Part shown: piece after piece, positions 18,146-27,663 of the stretch
How the letters are laid out: every line of letters starts with the position of its first letter
Position numbering within the stretch: position 1 is the first letter of the stretch
DNA from: Methylococcaceae bacterium
Lineage (GTDB): Bacteria > Pseudomonadota > Gammaproteobacteria > Methylococcales > Methylomonadaceae
Direction of reading: 5' to 3'
Length of the DNA stretch: 64,000 nucleotides
Assembly: GCA_014191975.1 (NCBI GenBank)
Contig: BJHG01000003.1
Coordinates: 1-64,000 of the forward strand
The notes under the pieces: model-generated
Database searches by the model: none
Told to the model about the DNA's origin: nothing
The model's input: only the letters and a program-made list of their open reading frames with translations
Made by a program: the position numbers and the translations under genes

Positions 18146-20170
18146 TTAGTTACGCACATCGAACTCGATTTTCCATTTTCCGTTATCTTTATTTGAAAAT
18201 GCGAGTAATTCTAGCGTACCGACTTCAGTCACAGCAGCTCCTAAATGAACAGAAACAACTTCGCCACTACGATGACCGTCTTGGTCAAGTGTGACTTCAA
18301 TTTCGTTTAATTCAGAAATTTCGTCGTCTTGCCAATAATCTAAACGTGTTCCAACTACATCTTCACGGCGTGTTGTTGAACTAAAGAAACGGAATCGCAC
18401 TTGTTCACCGATGATTAAACCAAAATCAGCATAAGGTAATTCAATTTGCGTACCTTCTTCCATACCAAATGGTGCAATGCACAAGGCTTGAACTTCGGGT
18501 GGCATTCCAGGAACAGCAGGCATTGCGCTTTCAATGCCAACGTAATAAGCTGCCGCTGTGCCACCTTTGATGCGAACGCCTTTTCCTTTACGAACAAATC
18601 CATAGTATGCCGCGCCGCGTGCTACAGCTAAATCTAAATCGGCACCTGCCAATAAACGGGCTTCGGGCGAATTCTCATTTTCCAACCAATCATTTAAAAC
18701 ATCCATTACACGCAGGCTTAACGCTTCTGCTTTGAAAACACCACCGTTAAATAAAACAGCCGTTGGATGTAAAAAAGTTGCCCCTTCGGGCAAATCAATC
18801 CCATCTAAATCATTCACCGCATTTTGTTGTTTAGCTAAAAACGCGGCTAAATGGCGTGTGATTCCAGCGTCTTGAGCATACGGCAAACCTTTAGTTTGCA
18901 AACCACCACGTGGGCGTGAAATAGGCCGTTCACTCACGGAGACTTTTGGCAAGAAACCTTCTACTAACACACTATTCACTTCATCGCGTGTCAATTCACT
19001 ACGCAATGCACCATCAATTAACGACGAACCGCGATTGGGGACGACAAGAGGCACACTGATTACGTCACTGGAAAATATCTTTTCTTTTGCATCGCGGCAA
19101 CTGTGAGTTAAAGCCTGAACTTGCCAAGGCTCTAAACGCTTACCGTCTTTCTCGATTTTCGCTTTGACGGTGTAAGCCAAGGCTAAATCCATATTGTCGC
19201 CACCGAGTAAAATATGTTCCCCAACAGCAACACGGGTTAAATCTAAAATACCGTCTTTTGCAGTCACGGCAATTAACGACAAATCGGTCGTACCGCCACC
19301 TACATCGATGACTAAAATCACATCACCCATTTTAGCGTGTTTGCGCCAATCACCTTTTGTTTGTTCAATCCAGCTGTATAAAGCAGCCTGGGGTTCTTCG
19401 AGCAGAATCGCGTGGTTTAAACCTACAGCCCGTGCCGCTTCAACCGTTAATTCACGTGCGGCAGGATCGAAGGATGCCGGTACAGTTAAAACCAAATCTT
19501 GTTCAGAAAGTGGTGCGTTTGGATGTAAATGTAACCACGCACTGCTCATGTGCTCTAAATAGGCTTTTGTCGCTTCAAATGGTGAAACACGTTCAACTTC
19601 ATCAGGTGCATCAGCAGGTAAAATCGGTGATTTACAATCGATTCCTGCGTGACATAGCCAACTTTTTGCGCTTGATACTAATCGAATTGGTGTTTTTGAG
19701 CCTAAACTACGTGCAATTTCACCAATAATAAAATCTGGTTTTTCACTCCAAGGCAGAACAATTGAATTAGCAGGTAATTCCGATTCGTGTGCTTGATATA
19801 AAAACGAAGGCAACTGTAATTTTGCTTCAATAATGCTCGGTGACGTTAATTGCGGAATGCCCATAACTTGCTGTGAAAATTCAGCCTCAATATCCGTAAT
19901 ATCAGCGTAAGACAATACACAATGCGTGGTGCCTAAATCAATGCCGACCGCAAAATGTTTGCCTATTGAATTGTCAATTTTTGAATCCGATTTAATAACT
20001 GGGGCTGCCTCGACTTCTAAAGGCATTTCTTTTAGCTCAAAAGTTTGCACTTTTTCAACTTCAGCGACAATTTCAACTTTCACTTCTGCTTTAGCTACAT
20101 GGTCTTCTTTTAGCTCATCCGTATTCCCCGCTTCAGCTGCTTTTTTTTTCATTTGGTCAAAAAAACTCAT
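18146..20170 (-). CDS. Hsp70-family chaperone-like protein
   Basis: A 674-residue actin-fold ATPase. Residues 1 to about 70 are an acidic, Val/Glu-rich extension. The nucleotide-binding domain then starts with AVGIDLGTTHCVLSY and carries LVLTVPASFDPAARE, LLEEPQAALY and the phosphate-2 motif VIDVGGGTTDLSL. The C-terminal half lacks a recognisable DnaK substrate-binding beta-sandwich and ends with a different domain. This fits the Hsp70 proteins encoded next to DUF2760, not DnaK. Its start overlaps the DUF2760 stop by 4 bases. Substrates are unknown. Confidence 0.85.
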   Translation of the reverse strand: MSFFDQMKKKAAEAGNTDELKEDHVAKAEVKVEIVAEVEKVQTFELKEMPLEVEAAPVIKSDSKIDNSIGKHFAVGIDLGTTHCVLSYADITDIEAEFSQQVMGIPQLTSPSIIEAKLQLPSFLYQAHESELPANSIVLPWSEKPDFIIGEIARSLGSKTPIRLVSSAKSWLCHAGIDCKSPILPADAPDEVERVSPFEATKAYLEHMSSAWLHLHPNAPLSEQDLVLTVPASFDPAARELTVEAARAVGLNHAILLEEPQAALYSWIEQTKGDWRKHAKMGDVILVIDVGGGTTDLSLIAVTAKDGILDLTRVAVGEHILLGGDNMDLALAYTVKAKIEKDGKRLEPWQVQALTHSCRDAKEKIFSSDVISVPLVVPNRGSSLIDGALRSELTRDEVNSVLVEGFLPKVSVSERPISRPRGGLQTKGLPYAQDAGITRHLAAFLAKQQNAVNDLDGIDLPEGATFLHPTAVLFNGGVFKAEALSLRVMDVLNDWLENENSPEARLLAGADLDLAVARGAAYYGFVRKGKGVRIKGGTAAAYYVGIESAMPAVPGMPPEVQALCIAPFGMEEGTQIELPYADFGLIIGEQVRFRFFSSTTRREDVVGTRLDYWQDDEISELNEIEVTLDQDGHRSGEVVSVHLGAAVTEVGTLELLAFSNKDNGKWKIEFDVRN

Positions 20171-20874
20171 AGTTCAACCTCTGCTGGTGCGATAACATTC
20201 GAATTGTAACCTTGAACGGTACTTGGTAAGCGTACATCAGTAATTTGCCAGCCTTTGTGAATTATCGTGCCTGTAAATGGTGGATTACCTACAATGTTTC
20301 CCGTCACACGCACTTTCGCTGCGTCAAAACCTTCCAATAACGTAATTTTGTCACCTTCATTTTCTTTCGCAATCGATATGAAAGTGAAATGTTCATCTAA
20401 GACTTTGTTACACCCTTCATGGATTACACGCGCCACTGCGCCGACGTCCTCGTCGCTGTATGCGTTCATATCTTCTTTGATAAAGTCGATAAAACGTGCA
20501 TCATTTTGCAATAAATACAGCAGTTGCAATGCAGCATCAGCATTCGCTTCTTTTAAAATAATGGGTGCAGGTGCAGGAATTTGTATGATTTTTTCAACTT
20601 CAACAATTCTCTCAACAATTTTTTCAACGGGTACTTCAACAATTTTTTCAACAATTTTTATAACCGGTTCAGATTGCACCATTTTTTCAACAATTTTGAT
20701 TTGTGGTTCCTTGTTCGTGGTATCTTTACGACTTACCAAGCAAATCAATAATGACATTAATGTGAAAATCAATGCCACCGCTAAAATTGCCGCTGTTCCC
20801 GCCAAACAAACGTGCCATAAATCGAACGTTGTTGGTTTGAGCGTTAAATCAATCATGTAATTTGTTATATCCAT
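20167..20874 (-). CDS. DUF2760-domain membrane protein
   Basis: A 235-residue protein with one membrane helix (about 24-47). A remarkable Val/Ile/Glu/Lys-periodic linker follows (about 60-100, with repeats such as IVEKIVEVPVEKIVERIVEV), then the DUF2760 domain. That domain shows LQLLYLLQNDARFIDFIKED, YSDEDVGAVARVIHEGC, GFDAAKVRVTGNIVGNPPF and TIIHKGWQ. Partner of the coupled Hsp70-family gene. The layout suggests a membrane-tethered cofactor for that chaperone; function is otherwise unknown. Confidence 0.8.
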   Translation of the reverse strand: MDITNYMIDLTLKPTTFDLWHVCLAGTAAILAVALIFTLMSLLICLVSRKDTTNKEPQIKIVEKMVQSEPVIKIVEKIVEVPVEKIVERIVEVEKIIQIPAPAPIILKEANADAALQLLYLLQNDARFIDFIKEDMNAYSDEDVGAVARVIHEGCNKVLDEHFTFISIAKENEGDKITLLEGFDAAKVRVTGNIVGNPPFTGTIIHKGWQITDVRLPSTVQGYNSNVIAPAEVEL

Positions 20875-20899
20875 TTTGAAACCTCATTTATAATTTTTA

Positions 20900-21277
20900 T
20901 TATTGAATTGAACGTGCAGCTTCGTTGTACATCATGTCTTGCAACACTAAGCGCGTAGTTTGCAAACGTATTTGTTTTAAATGTCGATCAGCAATCACTT
21001 CAGGTACTTTTTCAGTGATATAAACATCACGCATTTTACTTAAAACACTTTCGCACTGTTTAACGATTTCTTCTGTAGCGTGACGACTTTCTTGCTTTTG
21101 ATAAGCTGACTTTTTCATTTCATCCACTACACATTTTTTATACACGAAGCGTGAGGCTTGAATTTTGTCAATAGTTGAATCGCTGATAGAAGTATTTTGC
21201 CAATCGTCTTTAGACGGCTCTTCAGCAAAACTAGTTATTGAAATAAGTAACAATGGGATTAAAAACAATTTTTTCAT
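20900..21277 (-). CDS. Small secreted protein of unknown function
   Basis: A 125-residue protein with a clear signal peptide (MKKLFLIPLLLISITSFAEE) and a helical, charged mature part with two Cys residues (in KKCVVDEM and VKQCESVL) that could form a disulfide. I do not recognise the family. It starts an operon with the DUF2760 and Hsp70 genes (25-base gap), so it may be a periplasmic partner of that system. Confidence 0.6.
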   Translation of the reverse strand: MKKLFLIPLLLISITSFAEEPSKDDWQNTSISDSTIDKIQASRFVYKKCVVDEMKKSAYQKQESRHATEEIVKQCESVLSKMRDVYITEKVPEVIADRHLKQIRLQTTRLVLQDMMYNEAARSIQ

Positions 21278-21412
21278 ATTATTCCTATAAGGTTTGAGCG
21301 TAATTTCGATTTGATTTTACGCGAATTGCCTAAAAACAAATAACATTTATCGAATTACCCAAGATTCGGTAAGATAGTGGCTATTTTTTTACTTACAAAT
21401 GTAGTTAATGTT

Positions 21413-22138
21413 ATGACGCAATCTTTTATTTCAACCAAACCCATTCCCACAAATGAACGATTAATTATGGCACTCGACGTGCCGAGCATCGAAGAAGCAA
21501 AAGCACTTGTCGAAAAATTAGGTGATTCAGTCATTTTTTATAAAGTTGGCATGGAATTATTCATGTGCGGTGATTATTTCGGTTTCATCGAATGGCTTAA
21601 GCAAGGCAACAAAAAAGTCTTTGTCGATTTAAAGTTTTTTGACGTACCAGCCACCGTTGGACGTGCAATTGCTGCGTTAAGCCAAAAAGGTGTGGATTTA
21701 GCGACAATTCACGGAAACGATGCAATTATGGAAGCGGCGACAGCAAACAAAGGTGATTTAAAAGTGTTAGCTGTTACAGCATTAACCAGTTTAGATCGTG
21801 GCGATTTAGATGATTTAGGTTTTCAATGTGATGTGCGTGAATTAGTTTTATCTCGAGCTAAGCGGGCTTTGGCGATTGGTTGCGATGGTATTGTGTCGTC
21901 AGGTTTGGAAGTCTCCATGTTACGTGAACAACTTGACAATAAATTACTCGTTATTACACCTGGTGTACGCCCTGTCGATAATCGCGAAGAGGATGATCAA
22001 AAACGGATCGTGACCGTTGAGGATGCATTTCAAAATGGTGCCGATTATATCGTTGTCGGTCGTCCGATTCGTGACGCGGTAAATCCCAAAACAATGGCAG
22101 AGAGCATACAAACTGAAATTGCAAGGCAGTTTGCATAA
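21413..22138 (+). CDS. pyrF: Orotidine 5'-phosphate decarboxylase
   Basis: The last step of UMP synthesis. The ATG at 21413 gives 241 residues; the upstream GTG start (21377) is less likely. The catalytic signature is FVDLKFFDVPATVG, preceded by IMALDVPS and FYKVGMELF. The phosphate-gripping ITPGVRP and YIVVGRPI close the barrel. The stop and the next start share one base (TAATG), coupling it to the TauE-like gene. Confidence 0.95.
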   Translation: MTQSFISTKPIPTNERLIMALDVPSIEEAKALVEKLGDSVIFYKVGMELFMCGDYFGFIEWLKQGNKKVFVDLKFFDVPATVGRAIAALSQKGVDLATIHGNDAIMEAATANKGDLKVLAVTALTSLDRGDLDDLGFQCDVRELVLSRAKRALAIGCDGIVSSGLEVSMLREQLDNKLLVITPGVRPVDNREEDDQKRIVTVEDAFQNGADYIVVGRPIRDAVNPKTMAESIQTEIARQFA

Positions 22139-22869
22139 TGTTTGATCCCAATTTCACTTCGTCATTTTTAGTTGCATTGCTAATGGGTTTAGTCAGCAGT
22201 TTGCACTGCATTGGTATGTGTGGCTCAATTATCGGTTCGTTAACTTTTAGCCTCGCGCCAGAAATCCGTCAAAACAAAGAGCGATTATTCCCCTTCATTT
22301 TGAGCTACAACTTGGGACGTATTACAAGTTACGCGATTGCAGGAGCGTTAGCGGGTTTGTTAGAAGTGTTAGTCACTTTACCGTTTGGCGAAGCGCATGG
22401 GCATCGGTTATTGCAAATAATCTCTGCGTTAATTATGGCTGGTGCAGGTTTTTATATTGCAGGCTGGTTTCCACGCTTTGCTTATATTGAAAAATTAGGA
22501 ATATACATTTGGCAATATCTTGAACCGTATGGACGTAAACTCATCCCCGTGAAAACGTGCAAAAATGCCTATTTATTCGGCATGGTTTGGGGTTGGCTGC
22601 CTTGTGGATTGGTTTATTCAGCGCTAGCAATAACTGCGTCAACAGGCAGTATTTTCCAAAGCTCTCTCACGATGATTGCATTTGGTTTAGGGACATTGCC
22701 TGCGGTTATGGGTGTTGGCGTGATGATCAGTGTTTTAGCACGACTTGCTTCGAGTCAACGTTTTAAACAAATTGTCGGGCTATTTATGATTTCGTTGGCA
22801 TTATTAGCTGCATTTCCGAGTCTGAATCCGATGGCAATTACCTCGCACGCTAAACATCAATTGCAATGA
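22138..22869 (+). CDS. TauE/SafE-like membrane protein (COG2836 type)
   Basis: A six-helix inner-membrane protein of 243 residues. It contains the diagnostic SSLHCIGMCGSI near the N-terminus and WGWLPCGLVYSAL in the second half, together with SYNLGRITSYA. Members of this group have been linked to metal, especially copper, delivery during haem-copper oxidase maturation and to sulfur export; the conserved GMCG and PCG Cys residues fit a metal or thiol role. It overlaps the sigma-54 activator gene downstream by 4 bases. Confidence 0.8.
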   Translation: MFDPNFTSSFLVALLMGLVSSLHCIGMCGSIIGSLTFSLAPEIRQNKERLFPFILSYNLGRITSYAIAGALAGLLEVLVTLPFGEAHGHRLLQIISALIMAGAGFYIAGWFPRFAYIEKLGIYIWQYLEPYGRKLIPVKTCKNAYLFGMVWGWLPCGLVYSALAITASTGSIFQSSLTMIAFGLGTLPAVMGVGVMISVLARLASSQRFKQIVGLFMISLALLAAFPSLNPMAITSHAKHQLQ

Positions 22870-23825
22870 ATAGTTTTGAAGCCATTATTGGGCAATCACC
22901 CGCATTGGATTCCTTAATTCGAAGCGCAAAAATCGTCGCAGCAACTGATGTCACGGTTTTGTTAAAAGGCAATACAGGCACGGGCAAAGAAGTATTTGCT
23001 CACGCCATTAAAAATGCCAGTCCACGCGCAAAAAAAGAATTTTTAACATTGAATTGTGCTGCGTTACCCGAAAGCTTGATTGAATCTGAATTATTTGGAC
23101 ATAAAAAAGGTTCGTTCACAGGCGCAACGCATAACACACAAGGTTTATTGCAAGCGGCGCACGGCGGTACGTTGTTTTTAGACGAAATCAATTCGTTACC
23201 ACTGTCGATTCAAGCGAAATTATTACGTTTTTTAGATATGGGCGAATGTTTGGCGGTTGGCGATGTGCGACCTTATAAAGTCGATGTTCGCGTGATTGCG
23301 GCGACGAATGCAAATTTAATGACACTGATTGATGCGGGTACGTTTCGTTCGGATTTATATTTTCGTTTGAATGTGGTGCCGTTAGAGTTACCACCTTTAG
23401 CAGATCGCAGTGAAGATATTGAATTGTTAATTGCCCATTTTTTTGCGTTATTCGAAAAAAATCATGGCTCGAAATCACCTAAATTTAGCAAAGCCAGTTT
23501 GAAAATTTTGAAAAATTATAAATGGTCGGGCAACATTCGAGAATTACGGAATTTGTGCGAACGGCTTAGTATTTTGTTTTCAAATCAAGTGATTGAACCC
23601 GAACATTTGCCGCCTGAATTTCAAAACGAAACGAATCACGCGGAATTGCCGGATTTTGTGTTGCCCAGCACCGGAATTAAATTGGATACGCTCGAAGCAA
23701 ATTTAATTCACCAAGCCCTAGACCGCACGCAAGGTAATCGCAGTAAATCTGCGAAACTTTTGGGGATTACCCGCGACACCTTGCTTTATCGAATGCAAAA
23801 ACACGGATTTTTTAAGTCACTTTAA
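22866..23825 (+). CDS. Sigma-54 activator lacking a receiver domain
   Basis: A bacterial enhancer-binding protein of 319 residues made only of the AAA+ core and a Fis-type HTH. It has Walker A GNTGTGKE (35-42), the sigma-54 contact loop GSFTGA, Walker [10 protein letters not shown] and the R-finger region [11 protein letters not shown]. The C-terminal HTH is [21 protein letters not shown]. With no N-terminal sensor it resembles PspF, so control must come from an interacting protein or from expression. Coupled by overlap to the TauE-like membrane protein. Its 3' end overlaps convergent pdxJ by 9 bases. Confidence 0.88.
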   Translation: MNSFEAIIGQSPALDSLIRSAKIVAATDVTVLLKGNTGTGKEVFAHAIKNASPRAKKEFLTLNCAALPESLIESELFGHKKGSFTGATHNTQGLLQAAHGGTLFLDEINSLPLSIQAKLLRFLDMGECLAVGDVRPYKVDVRVIAATNANLMTLIDAGTFRSDLYFRLNVVPLELPPLADRSEDIELLIAHFFALFEKNHGSKSPKFSKASLKILKNYKWSGNIRELRNLCERLSILFSNQVIEPEHLPPEFQNETNHAELPDFVLPSTGIKLDTLEANLIHQALDRTQGNRSKSAKLLGITRDTLLYRMQKHGFFKSL

Positions 23826-24554
23826 CGCCCGAGCATTTTGCATCACCGTTTTTAACTCTGCTACCGTTTGTGCTAATCCTGAAAAAATCGCTTGCGCGAT
23901 AATCGCGTGACCAATGTTCAATTCGACAACTTCAGGAATCGCACAAATTGCTTGAACGTTATGAAAATTCAGCCCGTGACCGGCGTTCACTTGCAAACCC
24001 GCCGCGTGAGCATATTTCGCTGCGTGTTGAATTCGCGCCAATTCGTGCAATTGTTCAACACGATTTTTTGCGTCAGAATACGCGCCCGTGTGCAATTCAA
24101 TGACGGGTGCGCCTGATTTAACCGCTGCGTCAATTTGCGCTTTATCAGGATCAATAAACAGCGAAACTTCAATGCCTGCGTCCGCTAATTGAGCGCAAGC
24201 CGTTTGCAAACGAGGCAAATTTTTTGCCACATTCAAACCACCTTCCGTCGTTAATTCAGCTCGTTTTTCGGGAACTAAACAACAGGCAAACGGTTGAACT
24301 TTGCAGGCAATAGCCAACATTTCGTCCGTCACCGCCATTTCAAAATTCAAGCGCGTGTGGATATTTTCTTTTAATAAATAAATATCGCGGTCTTGGATGT
24401 GGCGGCGATCTTCACGCAAATGGGCGGTAATGCCATCTGCACCGGCTTGTTCAGCGATTAACGCCGCTTGCAAAATATCGGGATAACGTGTGCCTCGCGC
24501 TTGGCGAATCGTAGCGACGTGGTCAATGTTTACACCTAATAAAATGGGATTCAT
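23817..24554 (-). CDS. pdxJ: Pyridoxine 5'-phosphate synthase
   Basis: It makes pyridoxine 5'-phosphate from 1-deoxyxylulose 5-phosphate and 3-amino-1-hydroxyacetone phosphate. The ATG at 24554 gives 245 residues starting [20 protein letters not shown], the family hallmark. Other motifs are [45 protein letters not shown] and AGHGLNFHN. The start overlaps the M50 protease stop (ATGA). Confidence 0.95.
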   Translation of the reverse strand: MNPILLGVNIDHVATIRQARGTRYPDILQAALIAEQAGADGITAHLREDRRHIQDRDIYLLKENIHTRLNFEMAVTDEMLAIACKVQPFACCLVPEKRAELTTEGGLNVAKNLPRLQTACAQLADAGIEVSLFIDPDKAQIDAAVKSGAPVIELHTGAYSDAKNRVEQLHELARIQHAAKYAHAAGLQVNAGHGLNFHNVQAICAIPEVVELNIGHAIIAQAIFSGLAQTVAELKTVMQNARALK

Positions 24555-25207
24555 AAGCCCGCCAAGGTAAAAAACCATTGTTCCAAAATGTATTTTGGGT
24601 AAGCCAAAACGACACTTAGTACATTAAAATAAAGCATCGCCAATAAAATAATAAAGCCAAAACGTTCCAATTTATTGAATTGCCACGCCCAATAACTCGG
24701 CAACATACCCGATAAAATTCGACTGCCATCAAGCGGTGGGATAGGCAATAAATTGAGCAACATTAAAATTAAGTTAATTGAAATTCCTGCTATGCCAGAA
24801 TAAATTAATGGCATTGCAATGGTTTCATTGTCCACGCCAAGCGTTACACCAATTCGCGCAATTAAAGCCCAACCAATCGCCATGAATAAATTCGACATAG
24901 GTCCCGCGAGCGCAACAATTGCCATATTTTTACGTGGATTTTTAAAATTACTAGAATCAACAGGAACAGGTTTTGCCCAACCAAAAATAAACCCCGTTCC
25001 TGTTATCAAAAGTAAACCAGGTAAAATTATCGTACCAATCAAATCCATATGCTTAAAAGGATTTAGTGTTAGGCGTCCTAAATTTGCGGCGGTGTTGTCA
25101 CCATATTTTTTAGCCACCCATCCGTGCGCAACTTCATGTACTGTAATCGCAAAAATGACAGGTAAAATCCAAACAACAATTCGTTGTATTAACGTGAGTT
25201 CATTCAT
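24551..25207 (-). CDS. Site-2 protease-like M50 metallopeptidase
   Basis: An integral membrane zinc peptidase of 218 residues. The zinc motif HEVAH is at 24-28, and the second metal ligand is in [14 protein letters not shown] near the C-terminus. No PDZ or CBS domain is present, so it belongs to the short S2P group whose substrates are usually unknown. Transcribed with pdxJ. Confidence 0.88.
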   Translation of the reverse strand: MNELTLIQRIVVWILPVIFAITVHEVAHGWVAKKYGDNTAANLGRLTLNPFKHMDLIGTIILPGLLLITGTGFIFGWAKPVPVDSSNFKNPRKNMAIVALAGPMSNLFMAIGWALIARIGVTLGVDNETIAMPLIYSGIAGISINLILMLLNLLPIPPLDGSRILSGMLPSYWAWQFNKLERFGFIILLAMLYFNVLSVVLAYPKYILEQWFFTLAGL

Positions 25208-25216
25208 TATAATTTT

Positions 25217-25837
25217 TTAACCTAAAGAGGGCGCAATGCCTTTGCCTTGACGAATAATTTCAAAAGTACTTCCGGTGCAATCAATAATTGTTGTGGGCTG
25301 ATATTCAATTTCACCCGCGTCAATAATTAAATCTACCAAATCATCCAAACGCTCACGAATGTCGTAAGGATCAGATAATGCTTCAGTGTCTGGCGGTAAG
25401 ATTAGCGTTGTCGTCATTAATGGTTCGCCGAATTCTTCAAGTAAAGCTTGGGCAATCACATTTTTAGGAATACAGATGCCAATCGTTTTTTTCTTTGGAT
25501 TTTGCAAACGGCGTGGCACTTCTTTTGTCGCTTCTAAAATAAATGTGAACGCATCTGGTGTTAGCGATTTAATCAAACGAAATGCGTCATTGTTGATTTT
25601 GCTGAAACTAGAGACTTGCTTTAAATCTTTGCAAACGAGTGTGAAATTATGATTTTCATCCAAACGACGAATTTGTCGAATACGATCTAACGCCTGTTTA
25701 TCATCTAAATTACACGCCAGCGCGTAAGCAGAATCCGTTGGGTAAACAATAATTCCACCACCACGAATAACCTCAATCGCGCGATGAATTAAACGAAGTT
25801 GCGGATTTTCGGAGTGAATTTCAAGATAATGAGTCAT
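25217..25837 (-). CDS. Sua5/YciO/YrdC-family protein
   Basis: A 206-residue protein of the L-threonylcarbamoyladenylate synthase superfamily: GGGIIVYPTDSAYALAC, then RRLDENHNFTLVCKDL, SFSKINNDAFRLIKSL, and an RLQ-NPKKKTIGICIP segment. The start of the protein (IHSENPQLRLI) is YciO-like rather than TsaC-like. YciO differs from the essential t6A enzyme and its role is less certain. Lies 9 bases upstream of the M50 gene in the same direction. Confidence 0.85.
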   Translation of the reverse strand: MTHYLEIHSENPQLRLIHRAIEVIRGGGIIVYPTDSAYALACNLDDKQALDRIRQIRRLDENHNFTLVCKDLKQVSSFSKINNDAFRLIKSLTPDAFTFILEATKEVPRRLQNPKKKTIGICIPKNVIAQALLEEFGEPLMTTTLILPPDTEALSDPYDIRERLDDLVDLIIDAGEIEYQPTTIIDCTGSTFEIIRQGKGIAPSLG

Positions 25838-25891
25838 GAGATTTAAATGTAGGAAATCGAAAGTTTGGATTATAACGTATTTGGAACTTTT

Positions 25892-26626
25892 CTACGGAAG
25901 TCGGTAACAAAACAATACCGTTTTACGCCTATCATTTAAATAAAAAATATTTTCAGGCTGCCAATTAGTTACCGGAAAAGAAGATGAAATAAATAATGTA
26001 CCCGAACGCATTTCACGTTTTATTTTAGTACTTATTTCTGGCATAACTAATGGGGATAAAAAGGTAAAAACCACATCGTATTTTTCAAAGTTTGCAGTAA
26101 AAAAATTGCCTCGAGTTGTTTGGTAATTAGATAAAAATCGTCCGCGTAATTTACCTATTAACCAAGGGAACGGTGCACGCTCCCAAGCATCTACTTTTAT
26201 TTCTGATAAACAATTTGCAACCGGAATAGCAACCGTTCCAACACCAGCACCTAAATCGGCAAAAGTTTTTGCATTTTCTTTTTTTAGCAGTGAAATAACC
26301 ATTTCTGCAACCCCTGAAGAAGACAAAAATAATGGTACATCACCACGAATTGTTCCCCAAAAAACCAATGTGAATATCACAACTAACAACAAATAAAACC
26401 ACGCTGGAATTGCAAATGTAGAAAAAATAAAAATACTTGGTAAAAAGAGTAAATGAATTGGTATCCACCAATTTCGTTGGTGTAACAAAAATGAAAATGT
26501 CATTGCCAACCCGCTTTGCATCACTAAAAATACAATCGAATTATGAAAAATTGGTAACCAATTTGCGACTAGAAATGTAATGCAAACTGATAAAAATTGG
26601 CATAAAAAAGCAAGTAATAACGTCAT
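25892..26626 (-). CDS. Membrane-anchored SAM-dependent methyltransferase
   Basis: The first roughly 95 residues hold three or four hydrophobic helices. A small Rossmann methyltransferase domain follows, with the SAM-binding motif DLGAGVGTVAIPVA and the acidic loop DAWERAP. A bifunctional look of this kind (membrane part plus short class I methyltransferase of about 145 residues) is seen in several gammaproteobacterial hypothetical proteins; the substrate is unknown. Next to fxsA (6-base gap), in the same direction. Confidence 0.7.
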   Translation of the reverse strand: MTLLLAFLCQFLSVCITFLVANWLPIFHNSIVFLVMQSGLAMTFSFLLHQRNWWIPIHLLFLPSIFIFSTFAIPAWFYLLLVVIFTLVFWGTIRGDVPLFLSSSGVAEMVISLLKKENAKTFADLGAGVGTVAIPVANCLSEIKVDAWERAPFPWLIGKLRGRFLSNYQTTRGNFFTANFEKYDVVFTFLSPLVMPEISTKIKREMRSGTLFISSSFPVTNWQPENIFYLNDRRKTVLFCYRLP

Positions 26627-26632
26627 AAATCA

Positions 26633-27049
26633 TTAAGCGTCTTTGTGAAATTCGCCTTCCAACACGTTTTCATCTTTCCGTACGGGTGGGATGGAATAAT
26701 ATTGTAGTGCAATCGTAATTAGTTTTTGGCGAAATGTTGGCAATAAACACGTTAAACCGACCGCATCGGTTATAAAACCTGGCGTGAGTAATAAAGCACC
26801 ACCCAATAAAATCAAAAATCCTTCCATCAACTCATAAGCAGGCGTTTCATGTCTTGCGATTGTCGCCTGTAAACGTTCCCATGTCGCTAAACCTTGTTGC
26901 CTAAGTAAAAATGAACCTAATCCTGCTGATGCAACGATTAAAAGAATAGTGGGAAACGCACCTAGAACACTACCTACAGCGATTAAAACATAAAGTTCTA
27001 AAAAAGAAATTACAACAATAACGATAAAAGATAAACGAAAAATATTCAT
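26633..27049 (-). CDS. FxsA-family membrane protein
   Basis: A 138-residue inner-membrane protein with helices near 7-25, 28-45 and 75-95. It has the family pattern ELYVLIAVGSVLGAFPTI, GSFLLRQQGLATW and LLLTPGFITDAVGLTCLLP. E. coli FxsA relieves F exclusion of phage T7, but the normal cellular function is unknown. Confidence 0.88.
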   Translation of the reverse strand: MNIFRLSFIVIVVISFLELYVLIAVGSVLGAFPTILLIVASAGLGSFLLRQQGLATWERLQATIARHETPAYELMEGFLILLGGALLLTPGFITDAVGLTCLLPTFRQKLITIALQYYSIPPVRKDENVLEGEFHKDA

Positions 27050-27162
27050 AAAATTTTAGTGATAAATGAAAGGTTAAAAAGTAATTTCCAACAATATAAA
27101 GGCAAATCGACCGTATTTCTATGATAATGTTTTCAGAAAAACTATTTACCAAGGATTTATTT

Positions 27163-27660
27163 ATGTTACGCCCTGCCCTTCTTTTTTTTGTAGCGACTTC
27201 TTTTTTTAGCTCACCAACATTTTCTGGGGATTCATTAGACCAATTAATTCGCAATGCGGGTGCTTTAAAATCAAATTTATTTGGTAAAAAATTATTACAA
27301 CCTGATCAAGCATTTAAATTTTCGGCAAGCGTTAAAAATAGCAACATACTTCATGTAAATTGGGAAATTGCACCGAATTATTATTTGTATCGAGAAAAAA
27401 TCAAACTCGAACTAGTGTATGTAAAGGGGGTAAGGTTAGGTACTTTTACCATTCCAAAAGGTAAGCCAAAACATGACGAAGCTTTTGGAAATGTGGAAAT
27501 TTTTTTGGGTGAATTAAATTTTACCTTGCCACTAATTCGTGAAAATAATGACATTCACACAGTAACTTTACAGGTCAACTTTCAAGGCTGTGCAGAACGC
27601 GGTGTTTGTTATGCCCCGATGAAAAAAGAAGTTATTTTAGAATTACCTACTCTAAAATAA
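27163..27660 (+). CDS. Free-standing DsbD alpha (N-terminal) domain protein
   Basis: A secreted 165-residue protein (ATG at 27163 after an AAGGA site; signal peptide ending near 23). The mature part matches the periplasmic alpha domain of DsbD: FKFSASVKNSN, WEIAPNYYLYREKIKL, then the redox pair in QGCAERGVCYAPMKK. In DsbD this domain is followed by a membrane domain and a thioredoxin domain; both are absent here and the stop is clean. It may take electrons from a separate CcdA/DsbD-type transporter and reduce periplasmic clients, such as cytochrome c or copper-site proteins. Confidence 0.8.
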   Translation: MLRPALLFFVATSFFSSPTFSGDSLDQLIRNAGALKSNLFGKKLLQPDQAFKFSASVKNSNILHVNWEIAPNYYLYREKIKLELVYVKGVRLGTFTIPKGKPKHDEAFGNVEIFLGELNFTLPLIRENNDIHTVTLQVNFQGCAERGVCYAPMKKEVILELPTLK

Positions 27661-27663
27661 TAT

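Noticed and set aside
20580-20700. Tandem DNA repeat in the DUF2760 gene
   Set aside because: The repeated look (TTTTTCAACAATTTT) comes from coding IVEKIVE-type units in one frame, not from an independent DNA repeat or CRISPR array.
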